Source: Knoellia locipacati | Lineage (GTDB): Bacteria > Actinomycetota > Actinomycetes > Actinomycetales > Dermatophilaceae | Direction: 5' to 3' | Length of the DNA stretch: 64,000 nucleotides | Assembly: GCF_007992835.1 (NCBI RefSeq) | Contig: NZ_BKBA01000004.1 | Coordinates: 186,001-250,000 of the forward strand | In this document: positions 36,901-44,372 of the stretch, one piece after another | How positions within the stretch are numbered: the stretch's first letter is position 1 | How the letters are laid out: each line of letters begins with the position of its first letter | Notes under the pieces: generated by a model | Databases searched by the model: none | Seen by the model: only the letters and a program-made list of their open reading frames with translations | Told to the model about the DNA's origin: nothing | Made by a program: the position numbers and the translations under genes

Positions 36901-37227
36901 ACACTCTTTCGCGATCGCGCGTTGGGTGAGTTTGTTGCGAAGGCGAATCTCGAACTCGGAGCCATAGAGACTCGATTCGCCGCTGCCGCCCCTCGGAATG
37001 AAGAACTCCCGACGTTCCTTGCGAAGCCTGTCAGTGACCTTCTCAGTGACGAACGCGGGCGAGGTGAAGATGAACTCCAACTCACTCACTTGCTCGAGCT
37101 CCTTGCGGAGCGCCTCGAAGGCGAAGATTGAGAACGTCGAGGCAGCGATCCGAACCTTCGATCCTGGAGTGATCTCATCCTTGAGGTCATCCCCCAGCAG
37201 CGAGTTGAGGTTGTCGATGATCTTCAC
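33958..37227 (-). CDS. SNF2-like SF2 helicase with N-terminal PLD-like region
   Basis: 1089 residues from GTG 37227, sharing GTGA with the upstream stop. The first 190 residues resemble a phospholipase-D/nuclease-type fold (AASTFSIFAFEALRKEL; FAVVDDKTAYM), but a clear HKD motif is not visible, so nuclease activity is doubtful. Helicase motifs: ILADSVGLGKT (about 270-280), VIDESHNFRN (about 361-370), LMLSATPVNNR, LIGTDVISEGQNLQ and QRFGRVDRIGS (about 820). An acidic stretch (LDVDDDDDANLE) splits the two RecA lobes. Similar PLD-helicases occur in DISARM-like and other helicase-methylase defence loci. Function in this operon is unknown. Confidence 0.88.
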   Translation of the reverse strand: MKIIDNLNSLLGDDLKDEITPGSKVRIAASTFSIFAFEALRKELEQVSELEFIFTSPAFVTEKVTDRLRKERREFFIPRGGSGESSLYGSEFEIRLRNKLTQRAIAKECADWVRRKVRFQSNSTGNPMQQFAVVDDKTAYMPLQGFTTADLGYERGNAVSNMVHRVDDAPMTSQYVALFDQIWNNPAQLDDVTDAVVEHIAGVYAENSPARIYFLILYNLFAKFLDDINEDVLPNDRTGYQETQVWQSLYNFQRDAAIGIINKLETYNGCILADSVGLGKTFTALAVIKYYELRNKSVLVLAPKKLSENWTNYNANLTTNIFATDRFNYDVLAHTDLSRSRGESMGLRLDRINWGNYDLVVIDESHNFRNADYAEEKESRYQRLMRRVIREGVKTKVLMLSATPVNNRFNDLKNQLQLAYEGESESLTQHLNLSTTVENVFRDAQRVFNNWSKLPPETRTTDQILKMLDFDFFELLDAVTIARSRKHIQAFYDTTEIGAFPERLPPVSIRAPLTDLAGVATFNEIFEQIQALTLAVYTPLAYVFPSRIGKYEDLYNVKGGTARSNLGQLGREQGLKKLMTVNLLKRLESSVEAFRLTVGRIEGAVDETLGRLETRGGAMTELDVDFANLDLDVDDDDDANLEALTFGEKIKIDLEDIDVESWRSDLWNDRETLRELLEEMEKVTPDRDAKLQRLKRLIEDKAANPINLGNHKALIFTAFADTAHYLFRELAPSFSKVGLESAIITGGAHAAKTTLGPGHDFQQVLTLFSPRSKQRHLTMPKETAELDVLIGTDVISEGQNLQDCDYLVNYDIHWNPVRIIQRFGRVDRIGSTNAQIQLVNFWPDISLDEYINLKERVENRMVIADLAAVGDDNILDPASADAAYRKEQLRKLQDDIIELEDVRTGVSITDLGLNDFRMDLLGYINEHGALDTLPKGLHAVVPADRTNGLKPGVIFALRNVDADENIDRGNRLHPHYLIYLDEAGNVIADHTEVKQLLDVIRAGCRPYDEPVGAVTRVFNASTGEGAEMGRYSELLTAAIRSMIEVTDERDLDSLFTDGPTTALSQAIGGLEDFELIAFLAVVDPEQGSP

Positions 37228-37424
37228 TGAGTTGCCCCCGCGGCCGTAGTCTCGTCAGCGCCGGACCGGCGCACCCACTTGTCGACCTCGGTGATCTGAG
37301 ACTTCCAGAGGCGTCCAACTCGACGAGCTGGCATGCCCTGCTTGGAGATCCATGTATAGACGGTGTCCTTGGTGACGCCGAGGTGTTCAGCGATCACCTC
37401 AGCAGACACCCAAGCCTCGGTCAC
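37224..37424 (-). CDS. Excisionase/MerR-type helix-turn-helix protein
   Basis: 66 residues. The HTH_17 pattern WVSAEVIAEHLGVTKDTVYT, WISKQGMPARRVGRLWK, is nearly the whole protein. It is the first gene of the six-gene operon and its stop overlaps the helicase start (GTGA), so it is likely the operon's regulator rather than a recombination factor; no integrase accompanies it. Confidence 0.85.
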   Translation of the reverse strand: MTEAWVSAEVIAEHLGVTKDTVYTWISKQGMPARRVGRLWKSQITEVDKWVRRSGADETTAAGATQ

Positions 37425-38786
37425 GCCTGCAGGTTAGCCCGGGTCTGAACGTGTGTTGGCCAATTGCGCCATGTTTCGCGAAACAGGCATCTACGCATCA
37501 TCGTGCCCTCTACGTTGATGCCCTCAGCAGCCGAAAAGGGGGGGCCAGATGTCACGAGGACGAACGCGCGGTCGGGCGGAAGCGCACCCGCGCCCCGGAC
37601 GTGAGGGCGACACGACTTCGAGCGTCCGAAGGGTTTTTGCCGTTTCTGACCCCGTGGTCGGTGTTCTGGTGAGGGAACTGGACCGTCCTCAAGCGGAGGC
37701 TGTTCTCATCTGCCAGAGAGACTCGCCCACTGTGCTGGATCTCGCTAAGTCCCGGGACGCCTGGCTTGGGAAGGGGCGATTCGAACACCCGGCGTGGGAA
37801 CGCTCGCGATCCTGGGCATTGCATAGGTGCACATGCAAAGGCCGCCACCGATGCCGGGTCGAGGGCCGGGCCAACTACGGAAACATCCATGTCGTGGATG
37901 TTGCTTTGCGATGCGGATCCGGCTTGGCGGCCGTCATATCGGCGTTCGTCGAGGGGTTTGCGTTCGGTGACGGTGTTGAGCCTCCAACCGCAGTCGTATC
38001 GCTAGGCAAACATCCCCTGAACTCGATCGAGGTGGTGCTGGGAAAGGCTCAGCAGCGCGTGGAAGGCAAACATTGGCATCCACGCCAAGACAGTGGCTCC
38101 GCGGTTGCCTTGGGCGCTCTGTGGCACCGGGGCGCCAGCTGGTTCGAGCAGCGTGCGTACGAGGAGTGATGGGCCGGGCCCCTGCCCTTGTGGTGGCGCT
38201 TCTTTGGCACGTCTCCGCTCGATCTGCCGGTCGAGGTGGCAGGCGGATGGTCTGGTGCACGCGGTTTTGAGCCCCCCGGGTCGCACGGTGAGTGGTTCCT
38301 CAAGTCCTCGTAGTTAATCGGTCGTCGTCGTGCTGCGACCGGCAGTGCGGCGCTGCGTCACGTCGCACTGTCCGAAGAACTCACGCAGGGTGGGCGGGTC
38401 TCGGACCGCGCCAGATGCCGCATGAGGTTCGAGATTTCGGGCCCCACCTCACGGGCAACCGGAGTGGATTGCAGTTTCTGGCCCGCACACCGCCAGGGCA
38501 CCGCCAAGAACCAGGCCGCAGGTCCCATGGGATTGACGTGCGGCTTCCGTCGCGGCCAGGGAGGGGTCGAAGTGGCGCCCTTTGGATTCCAGCCAGCGCG
38601 GTCGTCAACAATGACCTCATGCCACTTCCGAAATGTGGCTGGTCGATACAGAACGGCGGCCGAGGCTAGTCCGCGGTACGGGCCCTACGACTTAGCCCAC
38701 CGCTTGCGTATCTGGACGGCATACATCGCCTCCTTCCCCCTGTAGCCGTCACCGTGACGGCGCAGGGGAACGCAAGGGAGCACGAC
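37425..38786. other. Poorly coding junction between island and core genome
   Basis: About 1.36 kb with intermediate GC. Apart from a doubtful plus-strand frame (37549-38169), no convincing gene is seen. The operon promoter should lie just upstream of 37424. A T-arm-like string exists at 37772-37790, but no matching tRNA body. One CGGCATAC octamer occurs at 38717-38724, marking the return of core-like sequence. No flanking repeats were recognised by eye. Confidence 0.5.
37549..38169 (+). CDS. Doubtful hypothetical protein
   Basis: 206 residues from ATG 37549 with a G-rich stretch (AAAAGGGGGGG) just upstream. Codon third positions are only moderately GC-rich compared with core genes. The N-terminal third is Arg-rich and low-complexity; the centre contains a Cys/His-rich piece (HRCTCKGRHRCR) and a moderately hydrophobic segment (GSGLAAVISAFVEGFAF). 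No family recognised. It could be a degraded or spurious frame. Confidence 0.25.
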   Translation: MSRGRTRGRAEAHPRPGREGDTTSSVRRVFAVSDPVVGVLVRELDRPQAEAVLICQRDSPTVLDLAKSRDAWLGKGRFEHPAWERSRSWALHRCTCKGRHRCRVEGRANYGNIHVVDVALRCGSGLAAVISAFVEGFAFGDGVEPPTAVVSLGKHPLNSIEVVLGKAQQRVEGKHWHPRQDSGSAVALGALWHRGASWFEQRAYEE

Positions 38787-39470
38787 ATGGCCAAGTACGT
38801 GGGGTCGTGGTGGATCCGCGACAACATCGACGGGCGCCGGCTCGAGGCTGAGGGGTTCGCCTCGACGCTGGGCGGCCTCGCCGAGTTCGACTGGACCCAG
38901 AACCACGGCGAGAGCGACGTCAAGGAGTCCGACTTCGTCACGACCGCGAGCACCACGCAGCGCAGCGACCAGGTCGACGCGATGCAGATGAGCTCACACG
39001 GCTGGCAGGACGGGTTCCTCGTCTGGGGCGGCAGCGTCGACACCAGCGAGGCGGTCGACTTCGGCAAGAACGACCTCGAGATCTTCGCGACGCACGCGTG
39101 CGACCTGCTCCACCACGGCTCGGACAACAGCGTCGGCCGCTGGATCCCCGCCTTCGAGCGGCTGCACTACATGCTCGGCTTCCATAACAGCAGCTACTCC
39201 GGCGGCGGCCAGAACGCCCGCGGCACCTGGTTCGCCATGTACGCCGCGTGGTTCTTCTACGGCCCGCTGAGCTGGCTCTTCAAGGTCGACATGCCGGTCC
39301 GCGAAGCCTGGGCCGAGGCCAACGAGATCGTCGAGGGCAGCAACGTGCAGTGGGCCTACCTGCGGGCCGAGGCCCCCGGCGCCCCCACCTACAACGAGCG
39401 GCTGCGCGTCGCCGAGACCACCGACCCCGTGAGCAACCGGTCCTTCTGGACCGCGCGCGGCACCTGCTGA
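38787..39470 (+). CDS. DUF6345-like protein
   Basis: 227 residues. ATG at 38787 follows AAGGGAG. The sequence (MAKYVGSWWIRDN; QMSSHGWQDGFLVWGG; DLEIFATHACDLLHH) resembles the DUF6345 family, proteins of unknown function with conserved His and Cys residues around SSHG and HACD. That arrangement recalls the His/Cys dyad of caspase/gingipain-like clan CD peptidases; this similarity is only suggestive. There is no signal peptide. It is followed 40 bp later by a co-oriented unknown gene, so the two may be an operon. Confidence 0.75.
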   Translation: MAKYVGSWWIRDNIDGRRLEAEGFASTLGGLAEFDWTQNHGESDVKESDFVTTASTTQRSDQVDAMQMSSHGWQDGFLVWGGSVDTSEAVDFGKNDLEIFATHACDLLHHGSDNSVGRWIPAFERLHYMLGFHNSSYSGGGQNARGTWFAMYAAWFFYGPLSWLFKVDMPVREAWAEANEIVEGSNVQWAYLRAEAPGAPTYNERLRVAETTDPVSNRSFWTARGTC

Positions 39471-39510
39471 CCGCGCCCCAGCCGGCGCCCGAGACTTAAA
39501 GGATCCAGCC

Positions 39511-40476
39511 ATGCCACTGACCTTCAACGAGATCGACTTCAAGGTCGACCTCCCCGACATCCCCCGCTCCACCCCGGTCGTGTCGCACACCGCGCCCTGC
39601 CTCAAGGAGCACGACGAGACGACGCGGGCCATCGCCAAGGTCCTCGACATCGACGTCCGCGGCACCGCCCAAGTGCCTCACGGCTATGCCATCGGCAGCA
39701 GCCGCGGCCAGGTCGAGGTCTTCGCCGCGAGCGGCGCGGTCCGGGCGCGCAACACCGAGCGGCTCACGGCATACGAGGATGAGAGCCGTCGCTGGGAGGG
39801 CGTCGAGCGCGACGACGACGGCACCTACCGCCTCTCCGACGACGCGAGCAAGCGCCTGAGCCACCACGGACTCGAGGTCCTGTACCAGGTCGGCATCCGC
39901 GCCGAGTACGCCGGACTCGACGTCACCCTCGGCCAGTGGGCTCGCTTCAACGAGGACGGCAAGGAGGAGGACTCCGGTCCCGGACGTGCCACCGTCCGTC
40001 TTTCGTATGCCGTCCACGGCCTGCCGCTCATCGGTCCCGGCGCGAAGACGAACCTGCACTTCGACCCCGAGGACGACGGCCAGACACCGGCGCTCGCGCG
40101 AATGTTCCACGTCAACCGCGGCATCGAGACGACCGGCGAGGTAGCCACCCAGTCGCTCGACGAGGCGTTCTCCGGGCTGCTCCGGCAGAGCTGGTCCGGC
40201 AAGGGCATCCGTGACGGCGAGGGCCGGATCACGATCACGGCGGCGACGTTCGGGCTGCTGGCACTGCCGGCCGACGTCGTGCAGACGTTCGCGGCACCGG
40301 CGCTCATGGTCGAGGGATCGGTCAGCGGCGTCGAGGTCGGCAAGGACGAGACGGTGACGGTGCGCTTCGGCCAGTACCTCCCGCTCGCCCACCCCAAAGC
40401 GCTCGCCGAGGCGGGCTATGGCGGCGGTCGGCTGGAGCCGGGTGTCGTGGTGAGGGGCCGCACTCGCGGTCAGTGA
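39511..40476 (+). CDS. Uncharacterised partner of the DUF6345-like gene
   Basis: 321 residues. ATG at 39511 follows AAAGGATCCAGCC. No family recognised. The sequence is soluble, mixed alpha/beta, without signal peptide or membrane helices, and contains two copies of the dispersed octamer. Its proximity and orientation suggest co-expression with the preceding gene; if that gene is a clan CD-like peptidase, this could be a substrate or regulator. That is inference. Confidence 0.65.
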   Translation: MPLTFNEIDFKVDLPDIPRSTPVVSHTAPCLKEHDETTRAIAKVLDIDVRGTAQVPHGYAIGSSRGQVEVFAASGAVRARNTERLTAYEDESRRWEGVERDDDGTYRLSDDASKRLSHHGLEVLYQVGIRAEYAGLDVTLGQWARFNEDGKEEDSGPGRATVRLSYAVHGLPLIGPGAKTNLHFDPEDDGQTPALARMFHVNRGIETTGEVATQSLDEAFSGLLRQSWSGKGIRDGEGRITITAATFGLLALPADVVQTFAAPALMVEGSVSGVEVGKDETVTVRFGQYLPLAHPKALAEAGYGGGRLEPGVVVRGRTRGQ

Positions 40477-40495
40477 CCACTGAGGGTGGGGGCGC

Positions 40496-40543
40496 CTCGG
40501 TCCTCACAAAGGCGTACCAGGGACCGCCTTTGTGAGGACCGAG
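40496..40543. terminator. Perfect 19-bp stem between convergent genes
   Basis: CTCGGTCCTCACAAAGGCG (40496-40514) pairs exactly with 40525-40543 across a 10-nt loop. It lies between the stops at 40476 (plus) and 40580 (minus). No T-run. A bidirectional terminator is the likeliest role. Confidence 0.85.
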
Positions 40544-40579
40544 TGCCGTTGGCCATACTCGGCCGACGTCAGAAGTGGT

Positions 40580-41023
40580 TCAGAGGCCCATCTTGGACTT
40601 GAACTCGGGGCACTGGACCTCAATGGTGATGACGGCGACCTTGGCGGCCACGTCACCTTCCAGCCCGAAGGTGTCCTTCATCCACGGGCCGACCTCACCG
40701 GCCTTGCCCGACCCGATCCGGGTGCAGATGCCGCTGGCGAGCTCGTCCATCTTGGCCGTCTCGGTCATGCCGGCCGCCTTGGCCACTGCGTAGAACCCGA
40801 TCTTGGCGCCCATCTCTTGGCCCGCGGACTCCGCGCCGGAAGCGCTGGAGGTGGGGGATGGGCTGCTCGTGCTCAGGGTGGATGACGGCGAGGCCTGAGG
40901 GGCTGCGGCGGTCGTGGTCGGGCTCGATGACACGGTGTCACCGGACTCGCTGCCGCAGGCCGACAGGGCGAGGCAGCAGAGCACCGCGGCCACCAGTGAA
41001 GTGTTGTGCCGAACCGTGCCCAT
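40580..41023 (-). CDS. DUF732-like lipoprotein
   Basis: 147 residues from ATG 41023 (GGGGATCAGC upstream; an in-frame ATG at 41035 is the alternative). The signal ends in a lipobox LSAC, followed by a Ser/Thr/Pro/Ala tether and a small helical domain with two Cys (GICTRIG; VQCPEF). That layout matches the DUF732-type domain common in actinobacterial lipoproteins. Cell-surface, function unknown. Confidence 0.8.
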   Translation of the reverse strand: MGTVRHNTSLVAAVLCCLALSACGSESGDTVSSSPTTTAAAPQASPSSTLSTSSPSPTSSASGAESAGQEMGAKIGFYAVAKAAGMTETAKMDELASGICTRIGSGKAGEVGPWMKDTFGLEGDVAAKVAVITIEVQCPEFKSKMGL

Positions 41024-41141
41024 GCTGATCCCCATTCCCCCGATGCCCCTGTGGCCGGCTCACCTTATGCGACAGCGCGCATCCAGCGGCGAATCGTCAC
41101 GTCGCGAGGCTGTGCGGCAGCCCCTTGCGTCACCCGCCGAC

Positions 41142-41157
41142 GCAAAGGCACTCCTCT
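41142..41157. repeat. Dispersed intergenic repeat, copy 1
   Basis: GCAAAGGCACTCCTCT. Near-identical copies are at 43632-43647 and 46185-46200, all intergenic. It overlaps a TTGCGTC/GACGCAA hairpin (41125-41145) just past the 3' end of the CHAP amidase gene. Confidence 0.7.
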
Positions 41158-41225
41158 ACACCGCAGTGTGTTGGCTCCGCCCGGCGCGGGCGCCGGCGCC
41201 GGCCGCGATCGCCAGGCGACCAGTC

Positions 41226-42131
41226 CTACTTCCCCCGCCACTCCTTGTGGAAGGCGACGAAGGCACGGTCCGTCCCGGGACCCCAGTTGCTGTCCTGCTC
41301 GACCTTGAGGATCTTCTGGAACTTCTTGACGATGACCCTCACGGCGGCCCGCGTCTCGGGTCCGTAGCTGCCGTCGCCGGAGACGTCGACGATCGCCTGC
41401 ACGATCTTGATCTGGGTCCTGTTCTGCGGCAGCGACGCCGCGGCGACCGCCCTGAACGCCTGGGCCCGCAGCTCGGTGTCGGCACCCCAGTGCGAGTCCA
41501 GCGCTGCCTCGAGAAGGAACTGCATCGCGTGGACGTCCTCGCGCGACCAGCGCAGCGGATGCGCCGTCGTCGGGGTCGTGGTGGTCGTGGTCGTCGTCGG
41601 GTGGGTGACCGGCGGGGACGGCGCGTAGTTCGGGCGGAAGAAACCACGCACGAACTTGCCCGTCCGCTTCTTCCGATAGACGCCGTCGCCGTTGTTCTGC
41701 GAGCCGACGTTGCTCGGGGACGTGTTGCCCTCGATGGTGGTGATGACGAGGTCCTTGGACCCGAGGGCGCCCTGGCGGGTGACCTTCTCGACGATGCCGA
41801 TGTGCGAGCTCTTGGTCTTGCCCATGACGACCCAGTCGCCGACCTTGGGAGTCGTGTGCCACTGCCCCGCCGCCCTCGCGTCGGCCTCGATCTGCGGGAC
41901 GTAGTAGGGCCCCCAGCCGAAGTCGTCGGTCATGTCCTTGCCCCCGACCTTCGCACCCGACTGGAGGAAGGCCGCACACCACGAGGCGCCGTTCCACGAC
42001 GGCTTGGTGTTGAGCCAGTACTTCACCTGGTTGCTGCCGGGCGGTGACTCCGTCGTCCCGATCTGGGACGCGGCCCAGAAGAGGAACTCCTGCTTCGTGA
42101 GATGCCTGAGGATCTCTGCGGTGGCGGCCAT
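41226..42131 (-). CDS. CHAP-domain peptidoglycan amidase with C-terminal peptidoglycan-binding-like repeats
   Basis: 301 residues from ATG 42131 (overlaps the upstream TGA as TGATG; GAGGAGGAG precedes). The N-terminal CHAP/NlpC-type domain has the catalytic Cys in SWCAAFLQ and His in SHIGIVEKV. A Pro/Thr tether (PTTTTTTTTPTTAHP) follows, then a region with GDGSYGPETRAAVRVIVKKFQ, typical of PG_binding_1 or phage-endolysin-like repeats. No classical signal peptide is visible, so export may depend on another route or on lysis. It may be endolysin-like, but no phage genes surround it. Confidence 0.85.
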   Translation of the reverse strand: MAATAEILRHLTKQEFLFWAASQIGTTESPPGSNQVKYWLNTKPSWNGASWCAAFLQSGAKVGGKDMTDDFGWGPYYVPQIEADARAAGQWHTTPKVGDWVVMGKTKSSHIGIVEKVTRQGALGSKDLVITTIEGNTSPSNVGSQNNGDGVYRKKRTGKFVRGFFRPNYAPSPPVTHPTTTTTTTTPTTAHPLRWSREDVHAMQFLLEAALDSHWGADTELRAQAFRAVAAASLPQNRTQIKIVQAIVDVSGDGSYGPETRAAVRVIVKKFQKILKVEQDSNWGPGTDRAFVAFHKEWRGK

Positions 42132-42289
42132 CACTCCTCCTCGTAGATCGAGCTGTCCGGCGCCGGCGTCTGGTCCGGGAGGGTCTCGCCCTCGGGGAAG
42201 TCGTCGGTGTCGCTCAGGTCCTCGACGAGCGGGGGCGGACCCACCTGCTCGAAGAACGGCGGGATCTCCGGCATCGTGCTGTCGGACAT
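42131..42289 (-). CDS. 52-aa acidic Pro-rich micro-protein coupled to the CHAP amidase
   Basis: ATG at 42289 is preceded by a strong CAGGAGGTCAGCC site. The product is acidic (ending in EEE) and Pro-rich, with no signal or membrane segment. Its TGA overlaps the amidase ATG (TGATG), indicating coupled translation. It could be an antagonist or chaperone of the amidase; function unknown. Confidence 0.65.
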   Translation of the reverse strand: MSDSTMPEIPPFFEQVGPPPLVEDLSDTDDFPEGETLPDQTPAPDSSIYEEE

Positions 42290-42482
42290 GGCTGACCTCC
42301 TGAGGCGTCCGAGCACCCGACGTGTGCGGGTCTGCTTGGCCACGCGGTCGGGCTCATCCAGCCCTCCCACGGTAGACCCGCTCCGGTCTGCTTTTCAGCC
42401 GTTTCGGACAGGTCCCGACAGAGGAGCACACACGGCATACGCGATGGACGTGCCCTCCTGGCAGGGTAGGGGTCGACTGCCC

Positions 42483-43442
42483 TCAGACCTTCGGGACCGC
42501 TGCGCTCAGGACGCGCCATCCGCGCTGCATCCACGTGAGCTGGACGTGGACCTTGCCCAAGTTCTCGGCGACGGTGACCTTGGTGGCCAGCTTCGAGCTC
42601 AGGGGAGTGGTGGTGCCCGCCCGCGTCACGTTCTTGGTCGCCGACCAGCACCGGTTCGCATCGAGCCCGATCCCCAGTGCGTCGGTCAGGAGCGACTGCG
42701 TGCTCTGCGGGTCCAGCGGTCTGTCCAGCTCAGCAGCAGTGCTGCCGATCTGGTAGCCGGACAGCGTGCACTGCGCCAGGGCCGCGCGAGGAGTCCCGCG
42801 TCGGGTCAGGGCCGACTGCACCAGTTCCGTACCCATCGACGTCAGCTCGTCGGCCGTGACATCGTGGACCACCCAGCTGACGTCGAGCGCTCGGTCGAGG
42901 GCCCACGACACCTCGGTCGGCCTCGCGAAGAAGACGACCTGGTCCTCGGGGGCGAGAACGGTGCGCCCCAACGTGTCCTGGTCGACGACCGAGCGGAACG
43001 ACACGGCGCGCGTGGACTCATGGGTCCGCTCCGGGAGGCGCGTGAGCGGTGGGGACGTGGCGACCCACACCGCATCGGAGTTGTTGCGCAGCCACAGCCG
43101 GGTGCCGTCGGTCGTGCAGGCCCTGATGGTCTCGAGGTAGGGCAGCTCCTCCTCGAACTCCGCCCTGACCGTCAGGCCGGTCCAGCCATCCGGGCACTCG
43201 CCGTCGGGCGTCGTCGACGCCCAGGACGAGTCCACGGTCTGCGTCGGCGGGGCGTCAGTCGGTGAAGGGTCCGGTGTGGGGGGCGCAGAGGTCGAGACGT
43301 CAGTGCCCGTGGTCGACGGCGGCCCGCTCGTCATCGGGAAGTCTCCCGACCCGTCGGCACTCCCCGCTGACGTAGAGCCGCACGCTGCGAGAGCGAGCGT
43401 GGCGACGAGCGCTGCGCTGAGAACTGTGGGCTGGCGGAGCAT
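42483..43442 (-). CDS. Uncharacterised lipoprotein
   Basis: 319 residues. ATG at 43442 follows GAAAGAGG. The signal ends with LAAC, followed by a Gly/Ser/Thr/Pro tether to about residue 65. The mature domain has Cys in GECPDG, RACTT, AQCTL and NRCWS, so two disulfides are plausible; WVATSPPLTRLP and VVFFARPTEV belong to a beta-rich fold. No family recognised. Surface-exposed. Confidence 0.8.
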   Translation of the reverse strand: MLRQPTVLSAALVATLALAACGSTSAGSADGSGDFPMTSGPPSTTGTDVSTSAPPTPDPSPTDAPPTQTVDSSWASTTPDGECPDGWTGLTVRAEFEEELPYLETIRACTTDGTRLWLRNNSDAVWVATSPPLTRLPERTHESTRAVSFRSVVDQDTLGRTVLAPEDQVVFFARPTEVSWALDRALDVSWVVHDVTADELTSMGTELVQSALTRRGTPRAALAQCTLSGYQIGSTAAELDRPLDPQSTQSLLTDALGIGLDANRCWSATKNVTRAGTTTPLSSKLATKVTVAENLGKVHVQLTWMQRGWRVLSAAVPKV

Positions 43443-43740
43443 CGTGGCCCTCTTTCACCGTGGTGGGGCTCATGGTCTCGTCGGCGCGACCCGGACCGCA
43501 TGACCCGAACGGCCTGACCCGCATGGGTGGGGATCGGCACCGTCGGGCACGTTCGGACACCGCGTGGCCGTCAGACCCGCTCCCACCCGTTCCGAGACTG
43601 CTGAGCACGTGCACGCGCTTCACCCTCTGACGCAAAGACACTCCTCCACGTGACCCCTGCGCGAGACACGACGACACGCTCGTATGCCGTCCGCCCCCGT
43701 CTCGCGGAACCCGTCACCACCGCGGTCCGTTGAACTCCTC
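43443..43740. other. Divergent intergenic region
   Basis: About 300 bp between the lipoprotein and the DUF5701-like gene. It holds one copy of the dispersed repeat (43632-43647) and one GTATGCCG octamer (43682-43689). No clear promoter or gene was recognised. Confidence 0.5.
43632..43647. repeat. Dispersed intergenic repeat, copy 2
   Basis: GCAAAGACACTCCTCC, preceded by GAC as in copy 1, in the divergent region upstream of the DUF5701-like gene. Confidence 0.7.
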
Positions 43741-44352
43741 ATGCCCCTCCCGCCGCTGCCCCCACTGTCCGGCCAGGCCACTCGACTCGTGGAGCTCGGG
43801 GTGCACGAGCTCGCCGGCCTCACCGCGGCGGACCTGCGACAGCGCGCAAACGCCTCTGCCGAGGGGCTGCTCGTGACACCTGCACCCGCGTCGGCCCTCG
43901 CCAGCCTGCTCCGCCTCGACGGCAAGGAGGGCTTCGTCGTCGAGGACATGACCGACGTCGACGTCTTCGCCCCCATCGAGGAGGCGGCCCGACCGGACGG
44001 CGTCTACGTCGTCGACGGCCTCGACCGTGGCGACGGCCACCGCAACCGCACGCCGGCCGAGGCGCTCCCCGACATCGTTGCGGCACAACGGTCCCCGCTC
44101 ACCCTCGAGGAGGGCCTGCACTGGGCGATCCAGAACCCCGCCGTCCTCGAGCGCAACCACTGCTTCATGACGATCGGCTCACGGCTGCGCAAGCCTCAGG
44201 GCGGGTTCGACGCCCGAACGCCGGCCCTGTGGATCAGCAACGGCACCGGTCGCGACGGCCGCGCGCGAGCCGGCGCACCCAAGCTGGGCTGGTGCTGGTG
44301 GGGCAACCGGCACACGTGGCTCGGCATCGCGTCCTGCGCCTCGTGGGGCTGA
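43741..44352 (+). CDS. DUF5701-like protein
   Basis: 203 residues from ATG 43741. An upstream ATG at 43684 lies within an octamer copy, has no ribosome-binding site and would add a low-complexity leader. The sequence (VELGVHELAGLTAADLRQRA; TLEEGLHWAIQNPAVLERNHCFM; PALWISNGTG) matches the actinobacterial DUF5701 family. Soluble, function unknown. Confidence 0.8.
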   Translation: MPLPPLPPLSGQATRLVELGVHELAGLTAADLRQRANASAEGLLVTPAPASALASLLRLDGKEGFVVEDMTDVDVFAPIEEAARPDGVYVVDGLDRGDGHRNRTPAEALPDIVAAQRSPLTLEEGLHWAIQNPAVLERNHCFMTIGSRLRKPQGGFDARTPALWISNGTGRDGRARAGAPKLGWCWWGNRHTWLGIASCASWG

Positions 44353-44372
44353 GCCGCCCAGCCGGGCCCGCG

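Noticed and set aside
37772-37790. T-arm-like sequence on the minus strand (GGGTG-TTCGAAT-CGCCC)
   Set aside because: No acceptor, D-arm or anticodon arm can be folded upstream, and no CCA follows; at best a tRNA fragment, more likely chance.
38422-38745. 107-codon plus-strand frame
   Set aside because: No ribosome-binding site, mixed composition and no recognisable motif; not supported as a gene.
43684-43740. Upstream ATG as start of the DUF5701-like gene
   Set aside because: The ATG is part of a dispersed octamer copy, has no ribosome-binding site, and the added residues are low-complexity.
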